Shown: positions 11,481 through 22,198, counted from the first letter of the stretch. The stretch: 64,000 nt of DNA from Aegilops tauschii subsp. strangulata (GCF_002575655.3 NC_053040.3:456430780-456494779), one strand, 5' to 3'. The notes: generated by a model not told the origin, from the letters alone. Program-made: numbers and translations.

Positions 11481-11599
11481 TCTTATTCCTGAAATAACAG
11501 AACAAAAAGTTCAGAGTAATGAAAAGATTATCAACCTCAGTCTGAACATGCAATTTGCAAATGCTTACCCTTTGTCCCTGTATACAGGGTTTGGACCCC

Positions 11600-12728
11600 T
11601 CAGAAAAATTCACCATGGATGGGCATGCCATCGAAGCTCGAAAGGTCCATGTTGCCAACGACATCCTGAGGAACATCAAAATTCAGTAGGCTATGAATTA
11701 GCTCATCCATGCCATCATCCATAAGATATCTCATCCAAGGTTCGAAATTGACAGCATTATTCTCCATAACAGGAGGCACCAGTGAGATGTAGGTGTTATT
11801 CTTGGCAAGCGCAGATTTTGCTCCTTCAGCAATGGTAGAATTGGGAGCAATGGATGATATATCTGGAGTCTTGGTGTCATACTCCCAGCCCAAGTCAGAG
11901 CAGCCAAAAGAGTTGCTTCCTTGGTCAGAGTACATATCTAGAACAGGAGCTTCAACAGGGACAGCAAAGTTCATTGCAGGCACAAGTGGTTGGTTTGATG
12001 CAAAGTCAGCAGATCCTGCTAGATGGATACCCCTGAATTGGTTCTTTCTCTTCCTTTTTGCTAGCCTTTCTGAAGGACCATCAAAACCAACAGTAGGCAT
12101 GGTGTTTAAGTCATCTGCAATGGAAGATCAGTGTCAATGCTAAGAGGGATCAGCACAGACAAATTTCTCTCACAAATAGTAAATATTTAATGCAATAGTA
12201 AATCATGGTATTTTTTATTCCTATTTTTTACCATGATTTTAACTAATAAAACTACACTCAAATAAGAATCCAACAATAATTTTTTTATGACATGCATTAA
12301 TATTTTACTAGTTAATTATGTGGTCAAACTTTGACCCAAAATACGATGGAGACTAACAAACCAAGACAAAGGTAATACGCTGAAGGTAATGATACGCATA
12401 TTAAAAACTACTTCAAGCCACCCGGGGTCGATACCTTGCGAGAGGGACCTCTTGACGGTAGTAAAGGGCCGGATCTCGACGACCCCATCGCCGTCATCCT
12501 TCTCAGCCGCCCCACCGCACCCAAGCTCCAGGTTCGAGTCCCTGGAGTCGCCCTCGAACTCCTTGTCGACGTCCATCCTGTGTCCCCTCCACCCGCCAAG
12601 CCCGATGAAGCGCCGACACCTACCACCCCCCGCAGGGGCTTCTTATTCTCGGGCCACAGCACCGCCTCCGTCACCTTCTGCATCACCGCAGGAACCTTGA
12701 AGTCCGTGAGGACCCTTGTGCCACACAT
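11600..12728 (-). pseudogene. ERF group VII transcription factor gene without its AP2 domain
   Basis: Exon 1 (12435-12728) starts MCGTRVLTDF and contains VTEAVLWPENKKP, matching the group VII ERF N-terminus: a Met-Cys N-degron followed by a D-F/L and LWP..KK pattern. After a frame change, probably in the six-base C run at 12626-12631, it continues as DVDKEFEGDSRDS and ends VVEIRPFTTVKRSLSQ. A 320-bp intron has clean GT and AG sites. Exon 2 (11600-12114) reads [29 protein letters not shown], then jumps straight to sequence typical of the C-terminal region ([19 protein letters not shown]) and ends [16 protein letters not shown]. The roughly 57-residue AP2 DNA-binding domain is lost after its first few residues (junction near 12025). 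Group VII ERFs are oxygen-sensed activators of hypoxia genes. This copy could not bind DNA through AP2 and has a frameshift, so it is called a pseudogene. Exon 2 itself has no stop. Confidence 0.82.
12115..12434 (-). other. Intron of the ERF-VII relic
   Basis: The donor is AAG then GTATCG and the acceptor is TTGCAG before ATGAC; both fit consensus. The phase joins Q to DDLNT. A small AT-rich inverted repeat (AAATCATGGTA ... TACCATGATTT, about 12202-12240) lies inside. Confidence 0.7.
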
Positions 12729-12825
12729 GATGGCCTCTCGTAGCTCGTCGCAGCTATTACTGGGGAAGGAGCCTCGCCGGAATTGGTAAATTGTCAGGGT
12801 TTGTAGGTGGACGCAAGGCCAGTTC

Positions 12826-12834
12826 CCTATATAC
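12826..12834 (-). promoter_or_regulatory. TATA box of the ERF-VII relic
   Basis: On the minus strand GTGTATATAGGG lies about 100 bases before the MCG start codon, a suitable distance for a core promoter and a short leader. It shows that the promoter-proximal part survived with the gene. Confidence 0.5.
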
Positions 12835-13036
12835 ACGATGGCCACATGAGGGGGCGAGGGGGCATGCGGTGGGCCCCACACATCAGTGATGAGTCGCGCG
12901 GTGGGCATCTGGGCGGAAGGCACGAGGCACATTCCGGAAGCAAGCGTTTCTACTCGGGGGAATCTTGCGAGCTGGCCCTTGGGAGAAGAGTATTTCTTGT
13001 ATTTACCCAGGAAAATGAATGGATTGATGTACGTTT

Positions 13037-13062
13037 GACTTTCTTTCTTTCTTTCTTTCAGG
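13037..13062. repeat. CTTT microsatellite
   Basis: A short run of CTTT units lies upstream of the ERF relic, at the border with the 177-bp array. Confidence 0.8.
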
Positions 13063-13071
13063 CAAGACAAC

Positions 13072-13480
13072 ATTTATTAGCTAAAGATTGTTGTACTAAA
13101 CACCTATAGTACAACTGTACTACTATGGTCGTACACTCCATCTGGGTTTATTAGACGGATTCATCCAACTGAAGGTCTAAGAAAAAATCTTCTCATAAAT
13201 GATTGTGTATAATGCTAAGATCTTTGCGAATTACTCATAGCTACTGAGGCCAATTATTAGCTCAAGATCATACTACACAACTGCAGTACGACTGTACTAC
13301 TTTCGTTGTGCTTCCCCGTCCGAGTTTAATGGACGGGTTCATCCAACCAAACATTTGACCAATATCTTCTCATAAACGATTGTACATAATTTTTAGATCC
13401 TTGCAAATAACTCATAGCTAGTTACATTATTTATTAGCTCAAGACTGTACTACGCAATGTAGTACAACTGTACTACTACC
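13072..13480. repeat. 177-bp tandem array, left part
   Basis: The phrase TCTCATAAATGATTGTG occurs at 13191 and, with changes, at 13368, a spacing of 177. Units also share GTACTACGCAA.TGTAGTACAACTG, GGACGGGTTCATCCAACCAAA and AACTCATAGCTA segments. The array is cut by the Angela element at 13481 and resumes at 32040. Confidence 0.85.
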
Positions 13481-14736
13481 TGAAAGAAATATGCCCTATA
13501 GGCAATAATAAAGTTGTTATTTATATTTTCTTATATCATGATAAATGTTTATTATTCATGCTAGAATTGTATTAACCGGAAACTTAGTACATGTGTGAAT
13601 ACATAGATAAACAGAGTGTCCCTAGTATGCCTCTACTTGACTAGCTCGTTAATCAAAGATGGTTAAGTTTCCTAGCCATAGACATGTGTTGTCATTTGAT
13701 GAACGGGATCACATCATTAGAGAATGATGTGATGGACAAGACCCGTCCGTTAGCTTAGCACTATGATCGTTTAGTTTATTGCTATTGCTTTCTTCATGAC
13801 TTATACATGTTCCTATGACTAAGAGATTATGCAACTCCCGAATACCGGAGGAACACTTAGTGTGCTATCAAACATCACAACGTAACTGGGTGATTATAAA
13901 GATGCTCTACAGGTGTCTCCGATGGTGTTTGTTGAGTTGGCATAGATCGAGATTAGGATTTGTCACTCCGTGTTTCGGAGAGGTATCTCTAGGCCCTCTC
14001 GGTAATGCACATCATTATAAGCCTTGCAAGCAATGTGACTAATGAGTTAGTTGCGGGATGATGCATTACGGAATGAGTAAAGAGACTTGCCGATAACGAG
14101 ATTGAACTAGGTATGACGATACGACGATCAAATCTCGGCCAAGTAACATACCGATGACAAGGGGAACAACGTATGTTGTTATGCGGTTTGACCAAAGATC
14201 TTCGTAGAATATGTAGGAGCCAATACGAGCATCCAGGTTCCGCTATTGGTTATTGACCGGAGAGGTGTCTCGGTCATGTCTACATAGTTCTCGAACCCGT
14301 AGGGTCCGCACGCTTAACGTTCGATGACTATTAGTATTATGAGTTATGTGATTTGATGAGCCGAAGTTTGTTTGGATTCCCGGATGAGATCACGGACATG
14401 ACGAGGAGTCTCGAAATGGTCAAGAGGTAAAGATTCATATATTGGAAGGTTGCATTTGGACATCGGAATGGTTCTGAGTGGTTCAGGCATTTTCCCGGAG
14501 TACCGGGAGGTTACCGAAACCCCCCGGGAGAAGTTATGGGCCTTATGGGCCAGAAGAGGGAAGCACACCAGCCCCTTGCGGGCTGGTGCGCCCCCCCTTG
14601 GGCAGGAGGCCGATTAGGACTAGGAGAAGGGGGCCGGCCCCCCCTTTCCTTCTCCTTCTCCCTTCCCCCTTTCCTTCTTCGTGTGGGAGGTGCACTAGTA
14701 GAAAAAGGGGCTTTCGTTCGGGCCTGGCCAGCCCAT

Positions 14737-14985
14737 TATTCCCGGTTCTGCCACGAACCGGGACCAATGGTGGCATTTGTCCCGGTTCGTGCGCCCAGGG
14801 GGGCGGCCGGGGCCTCGTGGGCATTGGTCCCGGTTCGTCTGGGCCCATTTGTCCCGGCTCTTGGCACGAACCGGGACCAATGGGCCTCGCTCCTGGCCCA
14901 CAACCATTGGTCCCGGTTCGTGGCAGGAACCGGGACAGAAGGATGGCCTTTAGTCCCGGTTCCAGCCACAAACCGGGACAAATGA
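14737..14985. repeat. Left subterminal repeats of CACTA-2
   Basis: At least eight copies of TCCCGGTTCG/CGAACCGGGACCAA in both orientations form several hairpin-like pairs, ending just before a TATA box. Arginine-rich reading frames on both strands here are by-products of the repeat. Confidence 0.85.
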
Positions 14986-14990
14986 ATTGC

Positions 14991-14999
14991 CTATATATA
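14991..14999 (+). promoter_or_regulatory. TATA box of the CACTA-2 transposase
   Basis: CCTATATATACCCC directly follows the subterminal repeats. A GC-rich leader and a leader intron (15270-15380, donor GTGAGC, acceptor CACGCAG) follow before the transposase ATG at 15381. The promoter therefore sits inside the repeat block that the element's DNA-binding protein would occupy. Confidence 0.65.
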
Positions 15000-15380
15000 C
15001 CCCATCGCCGGCGAGCAGAGCACTCCACAGTGCTTTGTTTTTTGCTGGCCGGCGAGGAAGGGCATTTGGGTGCTCTAGCTCACCTCTTATGCATGTGAGG
15101 TGTTCGATGAAATGCCCGAGCCACACTAGTTAAGCTTTCTCTTCTCGAAGCTCAACCTCCGAGCTCCATTTTTTCCAAGATTTGTCTAGGTTTAGCGGTC
15201 CGTCACGCCCCGTCCTCGTCTTCACCGCCGTCGATCGCCCGCGCCGATCTCGTCGCCGGCACCACCGTGGTGAGCCTCTTGTTCTTATCTTCTTTCTGAA
15301 AGAAAAAAAATCTTACTTTAGATAGATACTTGTCTAATTTTCTTACTTTTGACACACATAATTATATATAATGCACGCAG

Positions 15381-18300
15381 ATGAACCGGCAATGGATGTA
15401 CGGTGACAGACACACCTCCGAGTACATTAAGGGCGTGCATAATTTTCTCGAAGTGGCTGAGGCAAACAAGCAGAATGGTTTTATGTGTTGTCCATGCCCT
15501 AATTGTGGGAATACGAGGTCTTACTCTGACAAGAAAATCCTTCACACCCACCTGCTTTATAAGGGTTTCATGCCACACTATAATGTTTGGACGAAGCACG
15601 GAGAAATAGGGATTATGATGGAAGACACCGAAGAAGAAGAGGACGATGACAACTATGTGCCCCCTGAATACGGTGATGCTGCAATGGGGGAAGCTGAAGA
15701 TCAAGAGGAACCAGACATTGTGCCCGATGATCATCTCCGCCGGGTCATTGTTGATGCAAGGGAAAAGTGCGAAAGTGAAAAGGAGAAGCTGAAGTTCGAT
15801 CGCATGTTAGAGGATCACAAAAAAGGGTTGTACCCCAATTGCGAAGATGGCAACACAAAGCTCGGTACCGTACTAGAATTGCTGCAGCGGAAGGCAGAGA
15901 ATGCTGTGCCTGACAAAGGATTTGAGAAGCTACTGAAAATATTGAAGAAGAAGCTTCCAAAGGATAACGAATTGCCCGACAGTACGTACGCAACAAAGAA
16001 GGTCGTATGCCCTCTAGGATTGGAGGTGCAGAAGATACATGCATGCCCTAATGACTGCATCCTCTACCGCGGTGCGTACAAGGATTTGAACACATGCCCG
16101 GTATGCGGTGCATTGCGGTATAAGATCAGACGAGATGATCCTGGTGATGTTGAGGGCGAGCCCCGCAGGAAGAGGGTTCCTGCGAAGGTGATGTGGTATG
16201 CTCCTATAATACCACGGTTGAAACGACTGTTCAGAAACAAAGAGCATGCCAAGTTGATGCGATGGCACAGTGAGGACCGTAAGAAAGACGGGAAGTTGAG
16301 AGCACCCGCTGACGGGTCGCAGTGGAGAAAAATCGAGAGAAAGTACTGGGCTCAGTTTGCAAGTGACCCAAGGAACGTATGATTTTCTTTAAGCGCGGAT
16401 GGCATTAATCCTTTCGGGGAGCAGAGCAGCAATCACAGCACCTGGCCCGTGACTCTATGTATGTATAACCTTCCTCCTTGGATGTGCATGAAGCGGAAGT
16501 TCATTATGATGTCAATTCTCATCCAAGGCCCTAAGCAACCCGGCAACGACATTGATGTGTACCTAAGGCCATTAGTTGAAGAACTCTTACAGTTGTGGAA
16601 TGGAACAGGTGTACGTGCGTGGGATGAGCACATGGGGGAAGAATTTGACCTAAAGGCGTTGCTGTTCGTGACCATCAATGATTGGCCCGCTCTCAGTAAA
16701 CTTTGAGGACAGACAAACAAGGGATACCACGCATGCACGCACTGTTTAGCTGACACCGAAAGTATATACCTGGACAGATGCAGGAAGAATGTGTACATGG
16801 GCCATCGTCGATTTCTCCCGACCAACCATCAATGTCAAAAGAAAGGCAAACATTTCAAAGGCGAGGCAGATCACCGGAAGAAGCCCGCCATGCGTACCGG
16901 TGATCACGTACTTGCTATGGTCTCTGATTTACACGTAATATTTGGAAAGGGTCCCGACGGACTAGCTGTTCCGAATGACGCTGAGGGACGCGCACCCATG
17001 TGGAAGAAGAAATCTATATTTTGGGACCTACCCTACTGGAAAGAGCTAGAGGTACGCTCTTCAATCGACGTGATGCACGTGATGAAGAACCTTTGCGTGA
17101 ACCTGTTAGGCTTCTTGGGCGTGTATGGGAAGACAAAAGATACACCTGAGGCACGGGAGGACCTGCAACGTTTGCATGAAAAAGACGGCATGCCTCCAAA
17201 GCAGTATGAAGGTCCTGCCAGCTACGCTCTTACCAAAGAAGAGAAGGAAATCTTTTTTGAATGCCTGCTCAGTATGAATGTCCCGACTGGCTTCTCGTCG
17301 AATATAAAGGGAATAATAAATATTCCAGAGAAAAAGTTCCAGAACCTAAAGTCTCATGACTGCCACGTGATTATGAGGCAACTGCTTCCGGTTGCATTGA
17401 GGGGGCTTCTATCGAAAAATGTCCGATTAGCCATTGTGAAGCTATGTGCATTCCTCAATGCATTCTCTTAGAAGGTGATCGATCCAGAAATCATACCAAG
17501 GCTAAGGAGTGATGTGGCGCAATGTCTTGTCAGTTTCGAGCTGGTGTTCCCACCATCCTTCTTCAATATCATGACGCACGTCCTAGTTCATCTAGTCGAC
17601 GAGATTGTCATTCTGGGCCTCGTATTTCTACACAATATGTTCCCCTTTGAGAGGTTCATGGGAGTCCTAAAGAAATATGTCCGTAACCGTGCTAGGCCAG
17701 AAGGAAGCATCTTCATGGGCCATCAAACAGAGGATGTCATTGGGTTTTGTGTTGACTTCATTCCTGGCCTTAAGAAGATAGGTCTCCCTAAATCGCGGTA
17801 TGATGGGAGACTAACTGGAAAAGGCACGCTAGGAGCAGACTCAATAATATGCATGGACGGGCATTCTTGGTCTCAAGCACACTACACAGTTCTACAGAAC
17901 TCTACCTTGGTGACCCCGTATGTCGATGAACACAAGAACAGTCTGCGCTCCAAACACCCGGAGCAGTGTGACGACTAGATTACATGTAACACATCAGGAC
18001 TTTCAGCAGTTGGTTGGAAACACGTCTCAGAGGTGACACCACTGTTTGTGATGAGCTGTACTCGTTGTCCAGGGGACCATCTTTGACTGTATTGACTTAC
18101 AAAGGATACGAGATAAATGGGAATATATTTTACACGATCACCCAAGATCAAAAGAGCACCAACCAAAACAGCGGTGTCCGCTTTGATGCAGCAACCGAGA
18201 GGGGAAAGGACACATATTATGGTTACATAATGGACATATGGGAACTTGACTATGGACATGATTTTAAGGTCCCTTTGTTTAAGTGCAAATGGGTCAATCT

Positions 18301-18683
18301 GTCAGGAGGCGGGGTACAGGTAGACCCACAGTATGGAATGACAACAGTGGATCTGAACAATCTTGGGTACACTGACGAACCGTTCATCCTAGCCAATGAT
18401 GTGGCACAGGTTATCTATGTGAAGTACATGTCTACCAAACCGAGAAAAAGAAAAGATAAGGAAGCGAATACATCATACGATGAGCCAAAGCACCACATAG
18501 TTCTTTCAGGAAAAAGGGACATCGTGGGAGTGGAGGGCAAGACAGGCATGTCTGAAGATTATGAAAAAGTTTCATGAAATTCCTCCCTCCAAAATCAAGG
18601 CTAACCCAAGCATCCTGATAAACGATGAAGATTATCCATGGTTACGGCGCAATAAGCAAAGCACACAAGCGAAAAAAAAGTGA
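15381..18683 (+). pseudogene. TNP2-type CACTA transposase, broken
   Basis: The start ATG directly follows a leader-intron acceptor. The N-terminal region (MNRQWMYGDR, then CCPCPNCGNTRSY) fits the transposase-associated zinc-binding domain. The central region (FSLSADGINPFGEQSS, YNLPPWMCMKRKF) is the Tnp2/Transposase_21 core. KSHDCHVIMRQLLPVALRG fits DUF4218 and GKDTYYGYIMDIWELDYG fits DUF4216. The one long frame has stops at 16380-16382 (TGA), 16704-16706 (TGA), 17469-17471 (TAG) and 17976-17978 (TAG). An apparent single-base loss lies near 17990 and an extra base near 18562, then a last segment reaches the stop at 18681-18683. Family members cut both ends of the transposon in the nucleus together with an accessory DNA-binding protein. 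The product as encoded here cannot be full length. Domain identity is secure. Confidence 0.92.
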
Positions 18684-18757
18684 AGACTTTCTCTCCACAA
18701 CTATTATAATGATACCATGCCAACTTTCAACCTTTTCGTAGTTCATTTGAAATGCCT

Positions 18758-19330
18758 GTTGTAACAGACGAGTTTCCGTATGAAATCCTGATACTCCGAA
18801 ACAGATTGTCCGTTTTGTACACGAAGTGCATCCAGTTTTTGCCGTAACCCTCTCTACTTTCTTGCACATGCTATGTGGGTGAAACGATGATACCATGCCA
18901 ACTTTCAACCTTTTCAGAGTTCATTTGTAGTGCTTTTCAATTTCAGGGTCTTATAGCTCAAAATAATCAGTAAATGCATGGAAAATAACAAATGAAGTCA
19001 GAAAGGGTTGAAAATTGATGATGTGGCTTTGAATGGTGCATTTTGAACATAGAAAAACTATGGAGTTCAAATAAGTTCTAAAAAATGAAATCCCTTTGTA
19101 ACAGACGAGTTTCCGTATGAAACCCTGATACTTCGAAAGAGATTATCTGTTTTGTACACGAAGTGCATCCAGTTTTTGCCGTAACCCTCTCTACTTTCTT
19201 GCACATGCTATGTGGATGAAATGATGATACCATGCCAACTTTCAACCTTTTCAGAGTTCATTTGTAGTGCTTTTCAATTTCAGAGTCTTATAGCTCAAAA
19301 TAATCAGTAAATGCATGGAAAATAACAAAT
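18758..19330. repeat. About 236-bp direct duplication downstream of the transposase
   Basis: The segment at 18758-18993 is repeated at 19095-19330 with a constant offset of 337 bp and few changes. Shared phrases include GTAACAGACGAGTTTCCGTA and CACGAAGTGCATCCAG. A shorter piece (ACCATGCCAACTTTCAACC) also occurs at 18712 before the first copy. It is noncoding and lies in the 3' region of the transposase gene. Confidence 0.85.
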
Positions 19331-19984
19331 ATCATAAAATAAAATAAATAAGTAATTAGAAACAGAATAAAATAAACTTTAATAAAATATATAAGTAGAA
19401 ACAAAATAAAATAAACTTTAATAACATAAATAAAATTTATGAAACTAAAATTATCAACGTATTTTCTGTTCAAAACATTATAAGCAACCTCTAGTATTAT
19501 TGAAACTAAAATTATATAAAATTGATACAACTAAAATTATCAAAGTTTTTCTGTTCAAAATCATTAAAAGCAAAAAGAATTTTCATAAAGAAATTTTTTT
19601 GTTAGAAACTTTAATAGCAAGAAGAATTATCAAAAAATAAAATAAATAAGTAATTAGAAACAAAATAAAATAAAATAAATAAGTATTTTGTTGTAAGTAG
19701 AAACAAAATAAAATAAATAAAGCAAAAAAGAAAAGAAATAAACTGGGAAAAATAAAAAAAAACGCCACCTACTGGGCCACCACGGCCTGAATACGACTAG
19801 AAACCCACCCATGGGCCAGGATTCAGGCCCGTAGAAGGCCCAATAGGCCCACAGGAAGATACAGTGTGTTTAGGCCCGAAAGCCTGCATTTGAGAGGAGC
19901 TCGAGAGGGCAGCGGGAGTGGGGCTTATAAACCACTCTCGAGCTCCCTCAACCAGCGAGGTGGGACTAAACTTTCGTGCCGCGA
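19331..19984. other. AT-rich simple sequence and short spacer, no gene
   Basis: From 19331 to about 19760 the sequence is AAATAAAATAAA-like simple DNA with scattered GAAACAAAATAAAATAAA repeats. From 19760 it turns GC-rich with repeated GGCCC/GGGCC words before the internal motif block. Confidence 0.7.
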
Positions 19985-20165
19985 CGCGGGCAGCACAAGG
20001 CCTTTAGTCCCGGTTGGTGCCAACAACCGGGACTAAAGGTATGCATTGGTACCGGTTCATGGTACCAACCGGGACCAATGCCCACCCTTTAGTCCCGGTT
20101 GGTGCCACCAACCGGGACTAAAGGTGGGCATTGGTCCCGATTGGTGGCACGAACTGGGACCAATG
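19985..20165. repeat. Internal block of CACTA-2 subterminal-type repeats
   Basis: Five or more inverted pairs of TAGTCCCGGTTGGTGCC / CAACCGGGACTAAAGG and TTGGTACCGGTTC lie here, of the same kind as the blocks at both ends of the element. A TATA box follows within about ten bases. No CACTA terminus is seen nearby, so it is not simply the end of another inserted element. Confidence 0.8.
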
Positions 20166-20170
20166 CTCTG

Positions 20171-20180
20171 TCTATATAAT
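20171..20180 (+). promoter_or_regulatory. Second TATA box of CACTA-2
   Basis: TCTATATAAT lies immediately after the internal repeat block and before a GC-rich leader (20215-20350), repeating the layout upstream of the transposase. It probably drives the downstream gene or genes (21415-21816 and/or 22673-23871). Confidence 0.55.
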
Positions 20181-20640
20181 CAACACTTGTGAAAATTTCC
20201 GTTCAGTTCTTCGATCCTGCCCCTCTACCTCGCCGTCGCCGTCTTCGCCGCGCGCCATCCCGCGCCCCTCCGAGGCCGTCCCGCGCCGTCCCGATGTCGT
20301 CGCCGCCCCGCGCCACCCCTGCCCCGACGTGGCCGCCCCGGCCTGCTCTCTGGTTTTTTTTTCATACACTTTTTTGTTCATTGATGTATGTATATATGGA
20401 TGTTGTATGTATATGTATATATATGCAGATGTATCTATGATCCATGGATGTGTATGCATTCATGTATGATTTTTTTTGTCCATAGATTTTTTTTGTCAAT
20501 TTATGTATATATATGTTCATATATATATGTGCATATTTAAAAAATTGTGTTGCAAAAGTTACATTTAAGGTTAGTTGATTTAGTGCATTTTTGGTTATTA
20601 GTTCTACTGTTAGTGCATTTTAGGATAGTAGATTCTAGGT
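20181..20640. other. Leader-like GC-rich then AT-rich segment, no gene
   Basis: A C/G-rich leader-like stretch (20215-20350) holds only proline/arginine-rich low-complexity frames. It is followed by T-rich sequence with ATATGTATATATATG runs. No protein is recognised. Confidence 0.5.
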
Positions 20641-20940
20641 TAGTGGATCGGAGAGGAAAAAGTAAAATAATGAAAAGGAAGAAAAGAGGAAGAAGGAAGA
20701 AGGAAGAAGAAGAAAAAGAAGGAGAGGAAAAAGGAAAATAAGAAGAGGAAGAAGGAGAATAAGAAGGAGAAGAAGAGGAAAAAAGAAGAAGAAAAATGAG
20801 GAGAAGAAGAAAGGAATAGAGGACAAGACTCTATTCCTTTCTTCTTCTCCTCTTTTTTTTCTTCTTTTTTTTTCTTCGATCTTCTCCTCTATTCCTTTCT
20901 TTTTCTCCTCTTTTTTTTCTTCTTCTTCCTCTTCTTATTT
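20641..20940. repeat. Purine tract followed by pyrimidine tract, with a perfect inverted repeat
   Basis: About 180 bp of almost pure A/G (20641-20828) is followed by about 110 bp of almost pure C/T. At the border a perfect 24-bp inverted repeat (20798-20821 and 20829-20852) has a 7-base loop. Lysine/glutamate-rich frames here are low complexity and not called. Confidence 0.85.
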
Positions 20941-21009
20941 TTTATCGGGTATGTCGTTGTTGATATACCCCCTCCCCGATAACTTCGACATTAGGGGGGG
21001 TCGATAAAT

Positions 21010-21380
21010 AATAGAACTAGTTAAACTAGTTTATTTTTAGTAAGTACTACTTTATTTTATTTATAGTAAGCGCTTAGTAGTTGAACTAGTTGATTTAATA
21101 AAACTACTTTATTTTACTATATATAGAAGTAGTTTATTTTTAGTAAGTACTACTTTATTTTATTTATAGTAAGTGCTTAGTAATTGAACTAGTTGATTTA
21201 ATAAAACTACTTTATTTTACTATATATAGAAATAGTTTATTTTTGTAAGTATTACTTTATTTTATTTATAGTAAGTTCTTAATTAGTAGTTGAACTAGTT
21301 GATTTAATAAAACTACTTTATTTTACTATAGAAGTAGTTTATTTTTAGCAAGAAAATTAATAGAACTAGTTTATTTTTTT
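21010..21380. repeat. 103-bp tandem array
   Basis: The phrase AGTTTATTTTTAGTAAGTAC begins at 21028 and 21131, and variants begin at 21234 and 21336, giving periods of 103, 103 and 102. Three copies plus a partial one. AT-rich and noncoding. Confidence 0.9.
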
Positions 21381-21414
21381 AGTTCAAGCAATTATTCCCG
21401 CATCGACGTCGACG

Positions 21415-21816
21415 ATGCCTATCCCGCATCCTCGTCGTCGACTCGGCGGAGGAGGCCGGCTTGATCAGAGGGGCCGTGTCCGGGATTGGGCTCCGTCGGG
21501 CTGGTATTGGGAGGTGCTACCTTCCGGGGGGCATAGGTTGGTGAGGAGCCAGCCCGTCATTGACCCGATCCTTGTTTGGTGGCGGTCGCGTGGGCCAGTG
21601 ACGGTGCCTAGGCTTCCGGACACCGCGGAGATGGTACGTCACCGTGTCAGCGAGGAGGACGAGCACGTCCGTCGCTACATGGTTGCGTTGGAGGGCAGGT
21701 TCGACAATACCTGACAGGTTCTTCAGGGATCTCACTGGAGCTATGATCCTGTGATGGTTCCTTCCCTTTGGGTGTCCACCGCCCGCGCCGATACCCGTCG
21801 GGCGCTACGGTTCTAG
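21415..21816 (+). pseudogene. 134-codon frame of unknown function in CACTA-2, one stop
   Basis: The frame starts at ATG 21415 and would run to TAG 21814-21816, but TGA at 21712-21714 interrupts it in DNT*QVLQG, where TGG (Trp) would fit. The product is rich in Trp and Arg (WYWEVLPSGGHRLVRSQP, VLQGSHWSYDPVMVPSLW). The region is GC-rich compared with its AT-rich surroundings, which suggests real coding DNA. I do not recognise the family. It lies between the second TATA box and the two-B3 gene and may be part of the same transcription unit. Confidence 0.5.
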
Positions 21817-22198
21817 CTGTACTAGCGATGCTATATATATGTATGATAGTATTCAAGGTGTATTAGTGCTAATATTCGACGATGTACGGACGGAAGAGAT
21901 GATGTAGTTTTGCTTATAATTGAATGCATGCTAATTTGAATACTACTTTATTTTACGATTTGGTTTTGCTTATTGAATGCTCAAATTGGAAAACTACTCC
22001 TACTTTGAATGCTAAAATTGGAGAGGACTATGCAAGGCGTATGCATATGATTAGTTGATAGCTTATAGGGTTTTTGTTCTCGCGGAAATCTAGGAGCCCC
22101 CCTCCATCATCCCCGCCATCGTCCCCGTCACCGACCCCCTCCGACCTCGAGGTGAGACCAGCCAAATCCTTTTTTAGAAAGATAATTAAATGATATTT
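21817..22198. other. Spacer and putative leader exon of the B3 gene
   Basis: AT-rich until about 22070, then C-rich from 22090 to 22151 (CCTCCATCATCCCCGCCATCG). It ends CTCGAG then GTGAGA, a good splice donor at 22152. This suits a 5' leader exon joined to the B3 coding exon at 22670. Confidence 0.5.

Noticed and set aside
12408..13073. 221-codon minus-strand frame covering the ERF-VII promoter and exon 1
   Set aside because: It runs through the TATA box, leader and a frameshifted part of exon 1. Only the MCG-start segment is real coding sequence.
13072..13480. 177-bp units as a MITE cluster
   Set aside because: Head-to-tail order with constant period and no terminal inverted repeats or target duplications fits a tandem satellite better.
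14478..15098. Long frames on both strands over the left end of CACTA-2
   Set aside because: They are read-through of palindromic subterminal repeats, Gly/Pro/Arg-rich and present on both strands. The region is noncoding.
15318..15734. 138-codon minus-strand frame
   Set aside because: Antisense shadow of the TNP2 transposase start.
19985..20165. Left end of another nested CACTA element
   Set aside because: Motifs match subterminal repeats, but no CACTA terminal sequence or target duplication was found beside them.
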